Origin: Chaetorhynchus papuensis
Lineage: Eukaryota; Chordata; Aves; Passeriformes; Rhipiduridae
Direction: 5' to 3'
NCBI GenBank assembly: GCA_013396525.1
Contig: VWYX01000706.1
Coordinates: 124,001 to 188,000, forward strand
Length of the DNA: 64,000 nucleotides
Part shown: positions 22,501 through 34,265 of the stretch, one piece after another
How the letters are laid out: each line of letters begins with the position of its first letter
How positions within the stretch are numbered: the first letter of the stretch is position 1
Program-made: the position numbers and the translations under genes
The notes under the pieces: model-generated
What the model saw: the letters and a program-made list of their open reading frames with translations, nothing else
What the model was told of the DNA's origin: nothing
Database searches by the model: none

Positions 22501-23599
22501 ATGCTGTCTGTCAGACCCATGAGGACTGAGCTTTGCAGAGATCAAACCCAGCAACTCTGTTTATCCTCTGTGTAAATCCAGAATACTGCTGGTTGTCTTA
22601 ACCTTAACCTACCAAATTTTAAACTTTGAGTGGAAAGAAACCTTCTGAAGCTGGCAAATCCTTGCAGTTTTGTTGCCAACATCCTTTAATGACCTTCAGC
22701 ATTCCAGATGCAGGTCATTTTTACTACATCAAATGCTAGCAAACAGCAACGATACAATTTCACAGAATAAAACACAAATTTTAAGAAGCAAAATTGCTGC
22801 TTTTTGAGCTGCTGTTCTAAATTAAGCATCTTGTAAGCCCCAAACAAGCAAAAAAATTATGCTTTCCTATTTCATCTCTCACCTCAAGATGACTGAAGCA
22901 TTTATTGAGTGCTCATAACATACTATGTGGTTGTAGTAGCAAGCAAAGCAAAGTGGGCCACAGAAGAGCTGTAATGCCAGAGGAAAGCAAAACAGCACCA
23001 TTGAGCAGATGATTTCATGCCTGGAAAGAACAACCCAACATTCACACTTGGAGAAGGCAGAGGCTGTGCACGCTCCAGTCCAGTGCCAGGGCTAAGGGCA
23101 GGGTACAAACCTTCAGCAGGCAGCAAATCACCATTTTGTATAAGAGCTGCCTCCACACCGAGGTGGGGAAAGCCTTGAAGGTTCCTGCCCTGGCCAGCCC
23201 AGGCACGTGGCTGTGTGTTTCATCCTGCCTGGCATTCAGGTGGTGGGTGCCAGCAGGAAAATGCATGAGGGCATTAAGCCAGGTTCCTGAGAACATGCCA
23301 CTGCTTCTCCCTCCAGCCAACGACAGCGATCAGTGCAACAAACCCATCTTTGCTTCTGCAGGTCCGTCCCTCACACGCTGCGGGGTGCAGGACTTGGCCT
23401 CTGCAGCCTGCTGGAACGGGTGTGCCAGCATAACTGGGAGATACTCAGCTACAGGATGGCTTAAGGCAGTGGAAACGATGGGAAAGGAGAAGGAAAATTC
23501 TTCTGAGGGGAAACAGCTGTTCTCTTTACCATTAGCTACAAGTGGTACCTTTTTAATTATTGAGATGCTGGAGCTGGCAGAGGTTGTGAATTGACTTGG

Positions 23600-23790
23600 T
23601 AATTATTTAGAAGAGCCCCAGTTGCTGGCAAGGATTCCCATGTAGTCATTTTCTAACTGGATAGAGGGAGAAATAAACTCTTCAAGTATTTATTATTATT
23701 ACAGCCTGTCAATTATGAAGATTTATTCATTCCCGCTGCGCTACCTCGAGACTTGGCTTTATCACTTCCCTGCTGCTGCCACGACACTAT
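23600..23790. promoter_or_regulatory. AT-rich, conserved-element-like block
   Basis: This block is rich in homeodomain-type and TTTATT-type motifs (GTAATTATTTAG, TATTTATTATTATTACAG, GTCAATTATGAAGATTTATT) and contains isolated retained CpGs (CCGCTGCGCTACCTCGAG). It has no low complexity and no open frame. Conservation cannot be assessed from one sequence. Confidence 0.25.
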
Positions 23791-24310
23791 TATATATGTG
23801 AAAATGTGAAGGTGAGGCATGCTTTTTGAAGTTAGACACAATTCATCTTCCTGAGTTTTGACAGCTCCCCACCATGTACAAGATAACACTGTCTAACACG
23901 CCGACCACGGCAGTGCAGCCTGCTTTTCTCAGGTTTGATTCAGCACAGCTTCTTAGCTCACACACTCTAAGCAAGTTGAAAGTGCAATGAAAGCCAGTCT
24001 TAGTGTTTTCCATAGCTATCCAGACCACTGTATAAACACCCTGGTCCATTGGGCTCATGTGCTGCTGAGGTCATATTTAAGCCCATTGAAAGTGGGATTT
24101 CAATTGGTAAATTCCCCATCTTTCAGGTCAGTCAGGTCCTGAATTTAGGGCAGGTTGACCAAGATCTTTAGGAAATGTGGGGATGTTGGTGTCTTGTTCT
24201 GTGTAGCTCATTTAAGCCGTTCATGGACGCAATAGAGGCTCAGCACAAAGCTATTGTTTTCTGGTCCGAGAAGGAAGTGGCTTATGATGCCATTTCCCTT
24301 GGGATTTGTG

Positions 24311-24372
24311 TCCTTTCCCTTTCCCTTTCCCTTTCCCTTTCCCTTTCCCTTTCCCTTTCCCTTTCCCTTTCC
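24311..24372 (+). repeat. (CTTTCC)n microsatellite
   Basis: About ten perfect copies of a 6-base unit CTTTCC end in a C run and are followed by 12 A at 24393-24404. It is a homopurine/homopyrimidine array. A forward frame through it reads alternating Leu-Ser, which is an artefact. Confidence 0.97.
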
Positions 24373-24864
24373 TTCCCTCCCCCCCGCTTTTTAAAAAAAA
24401 AAAAGCAGCAGCCTTTTATGGCTTTGTTAAGTGAGGGGCAGATTTATTGGGGTGGAATTAAGGAGATAAGAGAATGGGAGCCCCCATCGTTCAGACCTCA
24501 GTTGGAGAGGCTATGCCTCAGGAAAACCTTCCCCATCTCTTCCTGCCCGGTTCCCTGTCTCCCTGCACAGCTGCCCGTCGCACTGCTTGCACTACCCCCA
24601 GGGTGCACGCTCTCTGGCTGGTAGGTGACTCCAAAATTTGCTTTCACAGGCCTTATTTTGGGAGCCATCTGAAAGGCATGGACTGTCTGTGAGGATTTGA
24701 AGCCCTGCTGCCTTGTGTGCTGTAGCCAGCATACAGAGGGTGCCAGCAGTGAGCCTCGAATGGGTGCGATCCCTCCAGTCCCGCCCTGAACTGGGGGCCA
24801 AGTTCCCAGGTGGGGGATTTGCCATAAAAATGCTCTTTGCAGTCTCATCCCGAGCAACTGCGAC

Positions 24865-25085
24865 AATTTGGGGCCATCTGCAGATTTGCCACCTCACTGC
24901 TCACCTCTTTTCCAGATCATTAAGGCATGCATTAAACACCACCGACCTTCTGAACCAATTTGTGAGTCCCTCTTACAACTAGCTGGGAAAATGATCCCAG
25001 CTCCTTATTTTCAGCCTCCATCTCTGTTTTGCCGTGCTTTCCCTCGCGTGACAGGGTGATTTCCCAGTCATGCTTATGTAAGGTG
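24865..25085 (-). mobile_element. Degraded old LINE (CR1/L3-type) reverse-transcriptase remnant
   Basis: The plus strand reads CATCTGCAGATTTGCCACCT, then CACTGCTCACCTCTTTTCCAG and ATCATTAAGGCATGCATTAAA. I recognise this as similar to the antisense of the RT-coding part of CR1/L3-like LINEs, which makes the element minus-oriented. Later parts are badly diverged and no frame survives. This rests on remembered consensus patterns, not an alignment. Confidence 0.45.
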
Positions 25086-28000
25086 TGTTAGTCAAGATCC
25101 CTCACATCCTGTGCAGAATCAGGGCTGGAATTTCTGCATGAGCCTTTGGGGAGGAGTGGGTCCTGCTGCTGTGCGTGCCAGCTTCCCAGCTGTGCTGCAA
25201 GGTCTTGGCTGCCTGTGTCAAGGTTGTGCCATACAAGTCTTCCAGAGGCATGGGAGAGGCATTTGGGGAAGTTTTTTCCATTGCTGCTGGTCTGCTCTGT
25301 GGCTTTTTGCAGGAAGCTGTGCTGCACCTGCAATCTGGGATAGGCAGAACCTGGAAAGAAAAGATATAAACACCAAAACCAGAGCCACTGCCAGGCCTGG
25401 CAATTAGTTTTATTTATACAAACACGCCTCCCCACTGCAGTTTTTGCTTCCCTGGCACATGTTCATTTTTCTTCCTCCTCTCTTCTTCTCAGAACATTGT
25501 GGGGCCGTGACTTTCCCAGCCTTTTCCTCTGGCTGCCCACCAGCTGTGCTGCTGGGTCGGCACAAGCACGATGCCCTCATGCAGCAGCCCCAGGGCTGCT
25601 GTGCCATAGCCAAGGCAGATGTGCCGTGGGGGTCTCCACTCTGCACCCCATGTTTCCCCCTGCTTGCCAGTTTTGGGGAGCTGGTCCTGAGCTTGCTGTG
25701 AGGGACAGGTAGCTCATTAAGCTGCTTGCTGTGCTATGCAGCATTCCCACTCAGCAAGGTCATCACTGCCACCTCAAGCCATTCCTCCCACCTGAGGGAG
25801 AGGTAGGGGAGAGCCTGTTCCTAAACCATGCTTGCTGAAAATACACCATGGGATACAGCCCTGAGGAGGCAGAACCGCCTGGAGCCAGCCTCAGATTATG
25901 TCTTCCCTATGCACCAGCCATTTTAAAGAGAGGCACACAACCCCAGTCAGATGGTTTGTACCTTAACCCGTGGGATGGATGGCAACCGCATCCTTTGCTG
26001 CCTTCCCTGGCTGCCAGTGCAGAGACCAGGAAGCTCCATGGCTGGCTGGGGCATCATCCCAGATCTCAGCCATGAGCCTGGGCACGGGCAAAGCACAATC
26101 CTTTCTTCCCAGCATCCAGCCACTAAGAGGAGCCAGCATTAGAGGGGACAGGAGGCAAAAAAACCAGCTGTGGGATCTCTTGGGGTGGTGGGGAATGCAG
26201 AGCCCTGGCTACAGGTCTCTGCCAGAGGGGGGAATGTTTGCAGCCCCAGGGTGTCAGGGTTCAGAGGACTCTCCAGCCCAGCTGGACTGTATTTTTTTTG
26301 GATACACCAAATGGAAAATATTAGCCTGCAGACGAAACAGACGCTGTGAGGAGGAGCACGGGGCCGTGTGCCCGCTGCAGGAGCCGGGGCTGGAGCAGCA
26401 AGCTCCCCACATGGCCAAGCTATGCCAGCTATGGGCTGCTGGGGAGCGATGCTGGCACCATCCTCAACCATCCCGTGCTGGGAATAGCTTTTACCGCTGC
26501 AAGTCACCTGGGCACACTCCATGGAAATTTTAAAGGTGAAAAGTCCTCTTTGCCTTCCCACCGCCTGCCAAGGATATCGGGGAAGGGTTCAGTGTTTGTC
26601 TGCCTGTCTCTCCAGAGATAACCAGGAGGTGGCCAGCGTTGGCCTCCTGGTCTAAAAATGGCTCTCTTTTATAACAAACATCCCACTTGTCTTTGGCAGG
26701 TAGTAACCACGAAGCAGGAGGTCTCATACACAAGGAGCACAGGGCTCATCTCCCTGTGTGATAAATATAGAGCTGGAACCTGCATCACACTGCAGGTGAC
26801 AACCTAGAGCAGCCCCATGGAAACAAGTGGGGGAAAATCACAACTCTGGGCATGCAACTCAGGTCAATTTTCCATAGTGCTTTTTGTCTCCTCCTTTAAA
26901 TAAACCTAGAATTCATTAATTCAGAGCCTCTGTTTTTCTGTACCATCTGCTCGTGGGCCAGCATAGCTGAGAGTACCTGGAGTCAGCTCTCCTGCCACCT
27001 GCTCCCGCTGGGTTTTCCTCCTCTAGCAAAGCTTGAACCTTTGGTTTGCAGCCTGCTCAAATGTGGTTCATTATTAATTGGCTGGAAAAGCGGGGCCACT
27101 GCAATGGACTTTTGAAACTCCTGCCTCCCACCCGTCTCCTTGCATGACCCGGCCTGGCCAAGCAGGACAGGCAAAGCACGTCTCCAAGCTCAGCCAAGGA
27201 GGGCCGTGCTGCATGGCATCCTGCAGCTCCTGTCTCCAATGTCCTCTGCAAATCCCCATCTGGATGCCACAACTGATGGAGGGTCCTCAGGAGAAGGTGC
27301 TGATTTAGGGACAGCCTTGTTTCTACCTTGCAGGGTGGCACAGCCTTCCCCATGCTCTGGTTTTACCAAGCTAGGCTCTGTTTTGCTCCCTTGGTGACCC
27401 ATCCATGTTCAGGCCAGAAGAGACCATCACCATAATCCGGTTTTATGTTCTCACAACTCAGCTGTAAATCTTCCTCCAGTGGTTTCTGCACTGAGATCAC
27501 AAACACTGCCAGAGGTAGCACCTGGCTTTTCAGAGGTCCAGACCTGATTCGAAGACTTTGAACATCATTACAAAATTCTCTGGAATCTCTTCAAAAGGCT
27601 GTAAATAATCCCTGTGACTTGTGCAGATGGGAAACACAGCTTTTTGTCCACCCATCCTGACACAGGGCATGGCAGGCTCCCATGACAGGCTCCACACCTC
27701 CAACACAGCACTAGTGTGGAGCATAAAGAAAACAGCAAACCCCCCCCAGAAGATGAGATCAGGGTGTTTCCATCCTGGTCCTTTTGGGAAAGGGGAAAGC
27801 AGCAGCTCAGCATCTCAAATCACAGCCCAACTGGTGGGGCTGCCAGGCAGGTACAGTGCTGCAAGGCTCCCTCTCCAAACCTGGGGCCGAGTTCCTGCAT
27901 CGTGAGGTGCCTGCACAGCCAACAGCCCTGCTGCTGGTGTCACAGCCTGCTGGGGGACCAGGGGCTGGGGCAAACCCTCCACAGCTCTCCAGGAAGCACT

Positions 28001-28229
28001 GGCTGTCCAAAACAAACTTAAAACCCAAGCTTTCCAGCTGGCCTTCTGTTTGTAGTCCTGGAGAGAACTTCTGGGTACAAAAAAACAATCCCAAAGACCT
28101 AAAAATAACCCTGAACTTCTTCAACAGGGCAGTTTTATTTTGAGGTATGTAGAATATTGTCGAACACTGAGACCTCCTGCTAAAACTGTGGAGGAGATGA
28201 AAGCCCCTTAACTCCTTTTCTCCTGTCAC

Positions 28230-28390
28230 CTGAGTTGCCCTTCAGGCCTGGGAGTGCTTTTATTCGAGCACATTCCAGGACGCCGGTGGCGGGGTCGTGC
28301 TCCACGTCCTGCTTGACTGGGACAAGGACATCACTGATGTTCTCTGCTCCTTCTGCGTCAGAGAGCTCTGCTTTGTTTCGCTTCCCAAGA
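28230..28390 (-). CDS. Candidate internal exon (161 bp), the longest internal one
   Basis: The minus-strand acceptor TTGTGTATTCCCTGGCTAG and donor CAG|GTGACA bound 161 bases, phase 2 in and phase 1 out, coding 53 whole residues. The peptide is acidic and non-repetitive: KAELSDAEGAENISDVLVPV near the start, then DVEHDPATGVLEC, then IKALPGLKGNS. CpGs cluster here (GACGCAG, CCCCGCCACCGGCGTCC) against a CpG-poor surround. The end resembles a Gly-X-Y start (GLK GNS), and read-through would add GDR, but this is too short to call a collagen. A plus-strand frame is also open across part of it. Family unknown. Confidence 0.4.
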
Positions 28391-29232
28391 CTAGCCAGGG
28401 AATACACAAGCAGTGTTTAAACAAGCCATGGACCTATTATTTTATTGAAATGATAAAAAAAAAAAATAAATTAAAGGACCCTTTTGTTTTATAAACCTGA
28501 AGGTTCTGGCTGAGGCTCTGTGACAGCATCCCTTCAGCACAAAACAAGCCTAGAAGGAACCTGACAATGAGACATATTAGCAGCTTGAACACTCTGCTCA
28601 GTTTAAAGCTATGTGTTATTGCAGGCCTGAAATGTTATTTCTGTTGGATATACAAAACCTCGCTCTTCTTACAGATTTACTTCTTCACTCCTCTCAAGCT
28701 TGTCTCCAGCAGCAGGTTTTTGTGCTTTGTCTCCAGAGTCCAGAGGTCACTCATCTCACCAGGGCTGATATTACCATGCTTCACTCAGCTGAGTGCCCCC
28801 AATGTTTTTGCCACTTGCCTGCTGCTCCTCCAACCCTGTTTCAAATGCCCATTTCAGGAAAAGAAACCTGCTTGCCTGGGCTGGAGCAAAAAGAAAAGGC
28901 TGTTCTGAACTGGGGGAATGAATAACCATCCCTTCTTTTATGCTAGTAACTTTAAAAGACATTAAAATAGAAGGCTTTCAGGGCAGAAAAATCCCCATCA
29001 CCAGGCTACAGGTGCTGCATGCAGAAGGTGGTATCATTATGAGCAAAGGATGTCTGGAAACAGATACTCCTTTTAACAAATACTCCAGTCGCTGTCTTGA
29101 AAAAAATCAGGCCTGTCACCCGCTCTGCTCACCTGTGCATGTGCATTGCCTCCAAATTCAGAGTTTCTTAGATCATTATATTGTCTACAGTGGGGTTGCT
29201 GCCTGCAGAGAGCTGAGGATCCCTGACCCCTG

Positions 29233-29236
<4 letters not shown>

Positions 29237-29285
<49 letters not shown>
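29237..29285 (+). repeat. (CA)n microsatellite
   Basis: About 24 uninterrupted CA dinucleotides, preceded by TGCACG. Frames through it read Thr-His repeats or, on the other strand, Val-Cys repeats; both are artefacts. Confidence 0.98.
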
Positions 29286-29288
<3 letters not shown>

Positions 29289-32200
29289 CACGTCAACAAC
29301 TATCATTATGGCCACAAAATCCCATGAAAACAGATGGTGCTGTAGTAAAACTATGATAAACAGAGTGATTTACATACACAGGCAACTCCAGGTCTCATTA
29401 AGAATAAATTAAGTAAAGAGACCCAAGATGCAAGCAGCTCTCCAGCTCCAGGCACTCCCAGCATTGTTGATGCCTGAGTCTGGGATGCTGCTGCAGTCCC
29501 AGGTAATGCTGAAGCCTGGGAGCACCAGATTTGCATTTCATATCTAATTTGAGATGGAGCATGCACCCAGAGCTTCAGTCTGAGCCCACCTCCAACAGAA
29601 ACCAAAAGAAAAGATGCTTTTCTTAGATTTAAAGATTTTAAAGTTGAAGCTGAGTCTCAGTGCCATGTGGTGCAGGTGATCCTCCCTTCAAGGCTGGAGC
29701 CCAGCACCTCTTGGCTTGCTTCAAGCACAGCTGCCTTGCCAGCAGCCCCCAAGCTTCCCATGTGCTTGGTGAAGTTGGTAAGGACAAATCTCTCCCCTTT
29801 CACCTCCCCTTTGGCCATGGCCTCTGGGCAGGACTGTCCAGAATGGGTTGGCCAGTGGTGAGCCCAGCGTTCCCAGCTTCCTCCCGGGGGGGTTCCGAGG
29901 GGTCCGAGTCAATGTAACAGGGGGGATGGTGTGACCACACAGGAGCACACCTCAGCCCACCTCCTCTATGGGCTGGAGAGGGAGGAAAAAGCATCCCTTG
30001 GGCCCCCTCTGTTTGCTGGGAGTGCGCATGGCCCCTCCAGCAGCTCCCACTGCCTCTGGCTCTGCCAGCCTGGACACGGAGCTGACAGCTGGAGGAAACA
30101 GCCAAGCCCTGGGCAAGGGCTATGCAGGGCAGCACCTTCACCTTTCCAGAGGGATTTTGGAATGGTGGGCTCGGCCAGCCCTTGGCCAGACACAGCTGCT
30201 GTACCTGGAAAGATAAAGGGTAAAGTCCAGAGGTTCACTGGTCTGTCTCTGCTCCACAGGGCTCCCCGAGGGCTTGCCAAGGCTGCGTGCCTCTCCTCGT
30301 GACCCCTTATGTGTCCTGCGGGACTTGCTTTGTGAGAAAGAGGGGGAGGAAGGATGAAAATCCAAGATGAAGCACAATTAAAGCCACTGGGAACCTGATG
30401 AGCCAGCTGGTCCCCAAGCAAGCACCCTCAGGGACCTCCCCCAGCGAGTAGGCTCCAGGGGCTCTTGCAGCAAAGGCTCTGGGCAGCTTCTTCCCACACA
30501 GTACCTTTCCTTTGCTTTAATTTTCAGGATTTTCGCCTGTGTGGTTTAGTTTTTGTTCACAGTGTGTTCCCATATGGTTTAATTTGCACCTCTAAAATTA
30601 AAACCAGATACCTTGCTGTTAGGGGGCAGCAGGTCTGAACACCAAGCCACAAAATTTTCTGGTTTTCTGTCCCAGTGAGCTTAGTCAAGCGCAGGACTCC
30701 TTGTAGCCTTTGTGTTCCTTAGCCCAGAGCTACAGGGATGGGAAGCTGTGGCAATACCAGAATATTTTCATGGAAGATTTTTTTATATGTATTCAAGCTG
30801 CACAATTAAATGGCATTGAAAGGTGCCAGATGAGGAACTCTGAAATTTGCATTTGATTTGGTGTGTGGTTGGGTTTTTTTAAATCCACCATTAATCACTG
30901 CTCACGATATTCACAAGGAGCAAAGTATTCCTTTGCAAAGCTGGGGCTGCTGAGCTCCTGAAGTGGGAATAAAAAGGGGCCAGAGCAGGTCAGGAGCCCT
31001 GTGACAAATGTGTGCAGCATATTCAGGGATATCATGAGAAGGCTGCAGCCTCCATGTGCAGCATGGATGGAGATACACTCAGAGCTCCCTGAAGCGAGGG
31101 GCTGGTGCTGCTCAGGGGAGACCTTCCCCACTGGGCTGGTTGGTGGGCTGGGTGCTCTGGGTCCCTTCAGCTGCTGCCCTTTCCATGTCCAATTCCAAGA
31201 GGCAAAGCTGGCCAACGTGATTCTCTCAGCAGGAATGTCAATACAGCACATCAGGCTGCAAGGAGAGAAAACATCCATCCATCCTGGGCAGCCAGCCCCT
31301 GCCCAGCAGCCAGAGGAGGTGTCCAGGAAGGACTTAAGGAAAGCAAAGGCATACTGTGAATCTGTCTCAGGGAAATTCCATCCAGTGGCTCATGGACATC
31401 ACCTGCTTGAGATGACATCCTTCAGTTTAGCAGCCCTTGAAGGATTTTAGTTACTCAAATTTGTGTAGCTGCTTTCTGACCCTTGACAAAGCTCCCAGCG
31501 CCTACACCGTCCTGTGCCAGCAATCTCAAATGGCAGTGAAGTGCTGAAACACCATTTCCCCCTGCTTCTTTTAAATGTGCTGCCTAATAAACTTACACTA
31601 TGATTTTAAGTCTGGTGAGAAGGAATGAAAGTTTCTGTTTCCCTTTCTTTCACAGACCTCTTGCACGCTCACCCGTGCCCTGCAGCCATCTCACTTCCAG
31701 TCTATCCAGCCCGTCCTCCCACAGAAGCTGTTCCCTATTTCTGTCTGCCTTCTTTTCCCCCAGCAAGGAGTGTTAGCCATGTTGATCTACCTGAGGCATC
31801 TCACAAGGAATCAATGGAGGTACAGGTGGAAGAGCCACGTCGTTGGGATGATCTGTCTGAGGTCATCATGCCAAGCACAGCGTTGCCTTTTACGTGGAAA
31901 ATTCCACCATTGTCCCCCTTGCTGCATGCTCAGCCACGGGGATGCTGCTGCTGGATGTGACTGTGAGTACGCTGGCAGCTCCAGACTGTTCGAGTTCAGC
32001 TCCTGGCATGACTGGATGATGGCAGGGATCACTTGGTCCATCTTGGAAAGTAGCACAAGTGAAGAAGAGCAGCATGACTGCCTCAATTTCTCAGGCTTTG
32101 CCCTAGAGTACCCAGAAAGCAAACACAGAGCCCACACTAGAGGGAGGCTCAGGAACAACCTCATTTTCCACTGAGGAAATCTCCTACTTCACATCCTGAG

Positions 32201-33419
32201 CAAAGAATGCCTCTCTCGGGCAGATAAAACAGGCTGGAGGGGGGTGGATGCATCTCTTCCCTCTCAGGAGGAGCAGAGGGAGCGCTCCCCTGCTGGGCAC
32301 CCCCTTCCCCTCTTGCCTTGCTGTTCCTGAGCTCATGAGTGTCTTACAATTTACTTTAATTACTGCTTTTACCTCCAGCCTTTAGAAGCTGCCCACCCCC
32401 CACGGCTTGAGTGAGGAATGATATTTTACCATCATTAAACCAGGCAGGCTGGCAATATCTCATATGCTTTCCTATCTTCCTGGCTTTGAAAGGGGACCAG
32501 CTGTGAGGTGCACTGAGGACCAAACCCATACACAATCTATCCAATACCCCTCTGTGTCTGCCAAACTTAGGGACCAACCTTGTCCAGTTTTCTCTGCTGC
32601 AGGTTGTGTTCCAGTCCTGACAGCGTCCTGCCTCTCATGATTCCATGCCCTTTCTGGCTGTTCTCTGGATGGGGAGCTGAACAAAACCAGTACAAAAGGA
32701 GGCTATGGCAAAATTTGCACTGACATTTGCTGGCATTATTCTGCTTTTCTGGCAACTGGAATGTGGAATGTGTCTGATATTTATCAGAGAAAAAAATGTC
32801 ACGTTCTTTCTCTTCCTCCTGATATATATTAAAGGAATAGAAAGGCAGTCTGGAAGCTTTTAAAGGCCTATGTTCTTACACCAAAGACAGTCACAGACAC
32901 CTAAATGCTTAAGCACAGATGCACAGCATGCACCCCAAGGAGATTAATCATTCCTCATGCTGGATTACTTTTAAACGATGCAACGTGGTTCTGGTCTTTG
33001 CAGCCTCACACTTGCTGTTCTGGGAATTGCCTGGCCATGTCTGTACCACCATGGGCCTTTTACACCCCCACAGTCCCCCATGGGAGTGAAGGGCTGCATG
33101 TTCCCCCATCCTTGGTCAGTCCTGCCTGCTTGTGCTCTCCTATAATGAAAAATATCACATCAGCAACTCCTTCTTGGGTGGAAAAACCCAGCCTGAGCAC
33201 TAGCCCCTCTTCCTCTCTTCAGTGTCTTTCCCCTTTTTAGCTCAATTTGTGCCCTGTTGCATGGCACTTTGGTGGAAAGGCCTATTGGCAGGACCAGTGT
33301 GAACCACAGCCATGGTTTCTGTGCTTGCAAATGCGTGGATGTACAGCTGTGAGCCTGCGTGCTTTCATGTGTAAATATGCATGTGTGCCAATACGTGAGC
33401 TGATCAGAGTGTTGCCCCT

Positions 33420-34060
33420 GTATATTTATCATTTATTATAATGTGTGGCATTAAAAAAGATAGCACAGTAGATGTAATATGTAATGCAAATGTCATATGC
33501 AAATAATTTACTTAGTGTCACAGCAAGAGCAACAGAAGACAAGGAATCCGACTCTCGGCAAGTCTGTGGGGTTTACATTTTACATTACATCCTCACTCCA
33601 TTTGCTGGGATGGCACGAGGAAAAGTGGCTGTCAGTACTACTTTGTGTGGCAGCAGATGCAACGTGCAGAACTGCGAGCAGGCTGATGCAGTACCTTTTA
33701 TTACCCAGATTAAGGATGGCAGGCAATTTACTTGCTAAAGGCCAACAGCAAATAATCTTTTCCCTGTGAAATGAATTTAGGCAGCTTGAGGTGGGGCCAG
33801 AAAGCAATTAAATATATTATTAAAGCAGGGCAGGAGATTGTAATCATACATATGTATATTACGTACTTACATATATAGAAAGGCAAATAAGTCTGCAGCC
33901 ACCTTTGGAACCAATATATTCAAGTCTGAAATGCAATAAGGCTGGAAATTAGGTGCTTATCTTCCTTTGTTAATGTGTAATCTTCCCCTTTAATCAGCTG
34001 CATTAATTATTCCATCACACTGAGTTTTTACATTTCTGCAAAGCAGAAAAGTTAATTTTG
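33420..34060. promoter_or_regulatory. AT-rich enhancer-like block with homeodomain and POU motifs
   Basis: The block combines two octamers, CAATTAAATATATTATTAAA, CTGCATTAATTATTCC and TTTAATCAGCTG, motif types typical of developmental enhancers, with no open frame and no transposon signature. Function and conservation are inferred from composition only. Confidence 0.28.
33484..33504 (+). promoter_or_regulatory. Twin POU octamer motifs
   Basis: Two perfect ATGCAAAT octamers (33484-33491 and 33497-33504) lie on the same strand 13 bases apart start to start, close to one helical turn. Oct/POU-domain factors bind this sequence. Confidence 0.45.
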
Positions 34061-34174
34061 TTGTGGTTCGTGGCTTCTGCGAATTACCTGGGGCAGAGCA
34101 CAGCAGGGATGAAGAGAGGCTGGCTACTGCCTGCCTGCCTCCCCTTGCAGGCACCCTGCTAACAGGGTCCTCAC

Positions 34175-34265
34175 CTCCCGCTCCAGGCTGAGCCCTCCCG
34201 CCCGCCGGAGCGGCGAGATTCCCGCAGCATCTGGCGACACAGGGATACTCTGCTCTGGATGTTGC
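34175..34265 (-). CDS. Candidate internal exon (91 bp)
   Basis: The minus-strand acceptor CTTTGTCTCCTTGACGACAG and donor GAG|GTGAGG, both good, bound 91 bases within a local CpG-dense patch (CGCCGCTCCGGCGGGCGGG). Two frames are open. The one that joins in phase to the exon at 28390 (phase 1 in, phase 2 out) reads NIQSRVSLCRQMLRESRRSG, a basic segment. The other begins QHPEQSIPVSPDAAG and ends in phase 0. Which is used, if either, cannot be settled here. Confidence 0.33.

Larger units (their letters stand above)
19545..28229. other. Candidate intron, 8.7 kb
   Basis: GC-rich portions (about 21.6-22.0 kb and 25-28 kb) give many overlapping spurious frames. Recognisable contents are a conserved-looking block at 19560-19700, another at 23600-23790, a CTTTCC array, an A-run at 24393-24404 and an old LINE remnant. 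I found no further exon with matching phase. Confidence 0.45.
28391..34174. other. Candidate intron, 5.8 kb
   Basis: It contains a CA repeat (29237-29285), GC-rich stretches at about 29.4-30.5 kb with spurious frames, and an AT-rich conserved-looking block at about 33420-34060 carrying twin POU octamers. No other gene or mobile element is recognised. Confidence 0.45.

Noticed and set aside
24175..24624. 149-codon frame with Leu-Ser repeats
   Set aside because: Passes through the CTTTCC array; the remainder shows no domain.
25970..26533. 187-codon plus-strand frame
   Set aside because: GC-rich local composition, peptide full of Trp, Cys and Gln without domain structure, and frames open on the other strand too.
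27547..27653. Minus-strand segment with a good acceptor and a protein-like frame
   Set aside because: The donor (CAG|GTCTGG) is poor, and its phase does not join the neighbouring candidate at 28230 without a stop.
29073..29356. Frames containing Thr-His or Val-Cys repeats
   Set aside because: Translation of the CA microsatellite.
31811..32164. Minus-strand frame starting with a signal-peptide-like hydrophobic stretch
   Set aside because: No promoter, splice or CpG support; a hydrophobic start alone is common in random frames.
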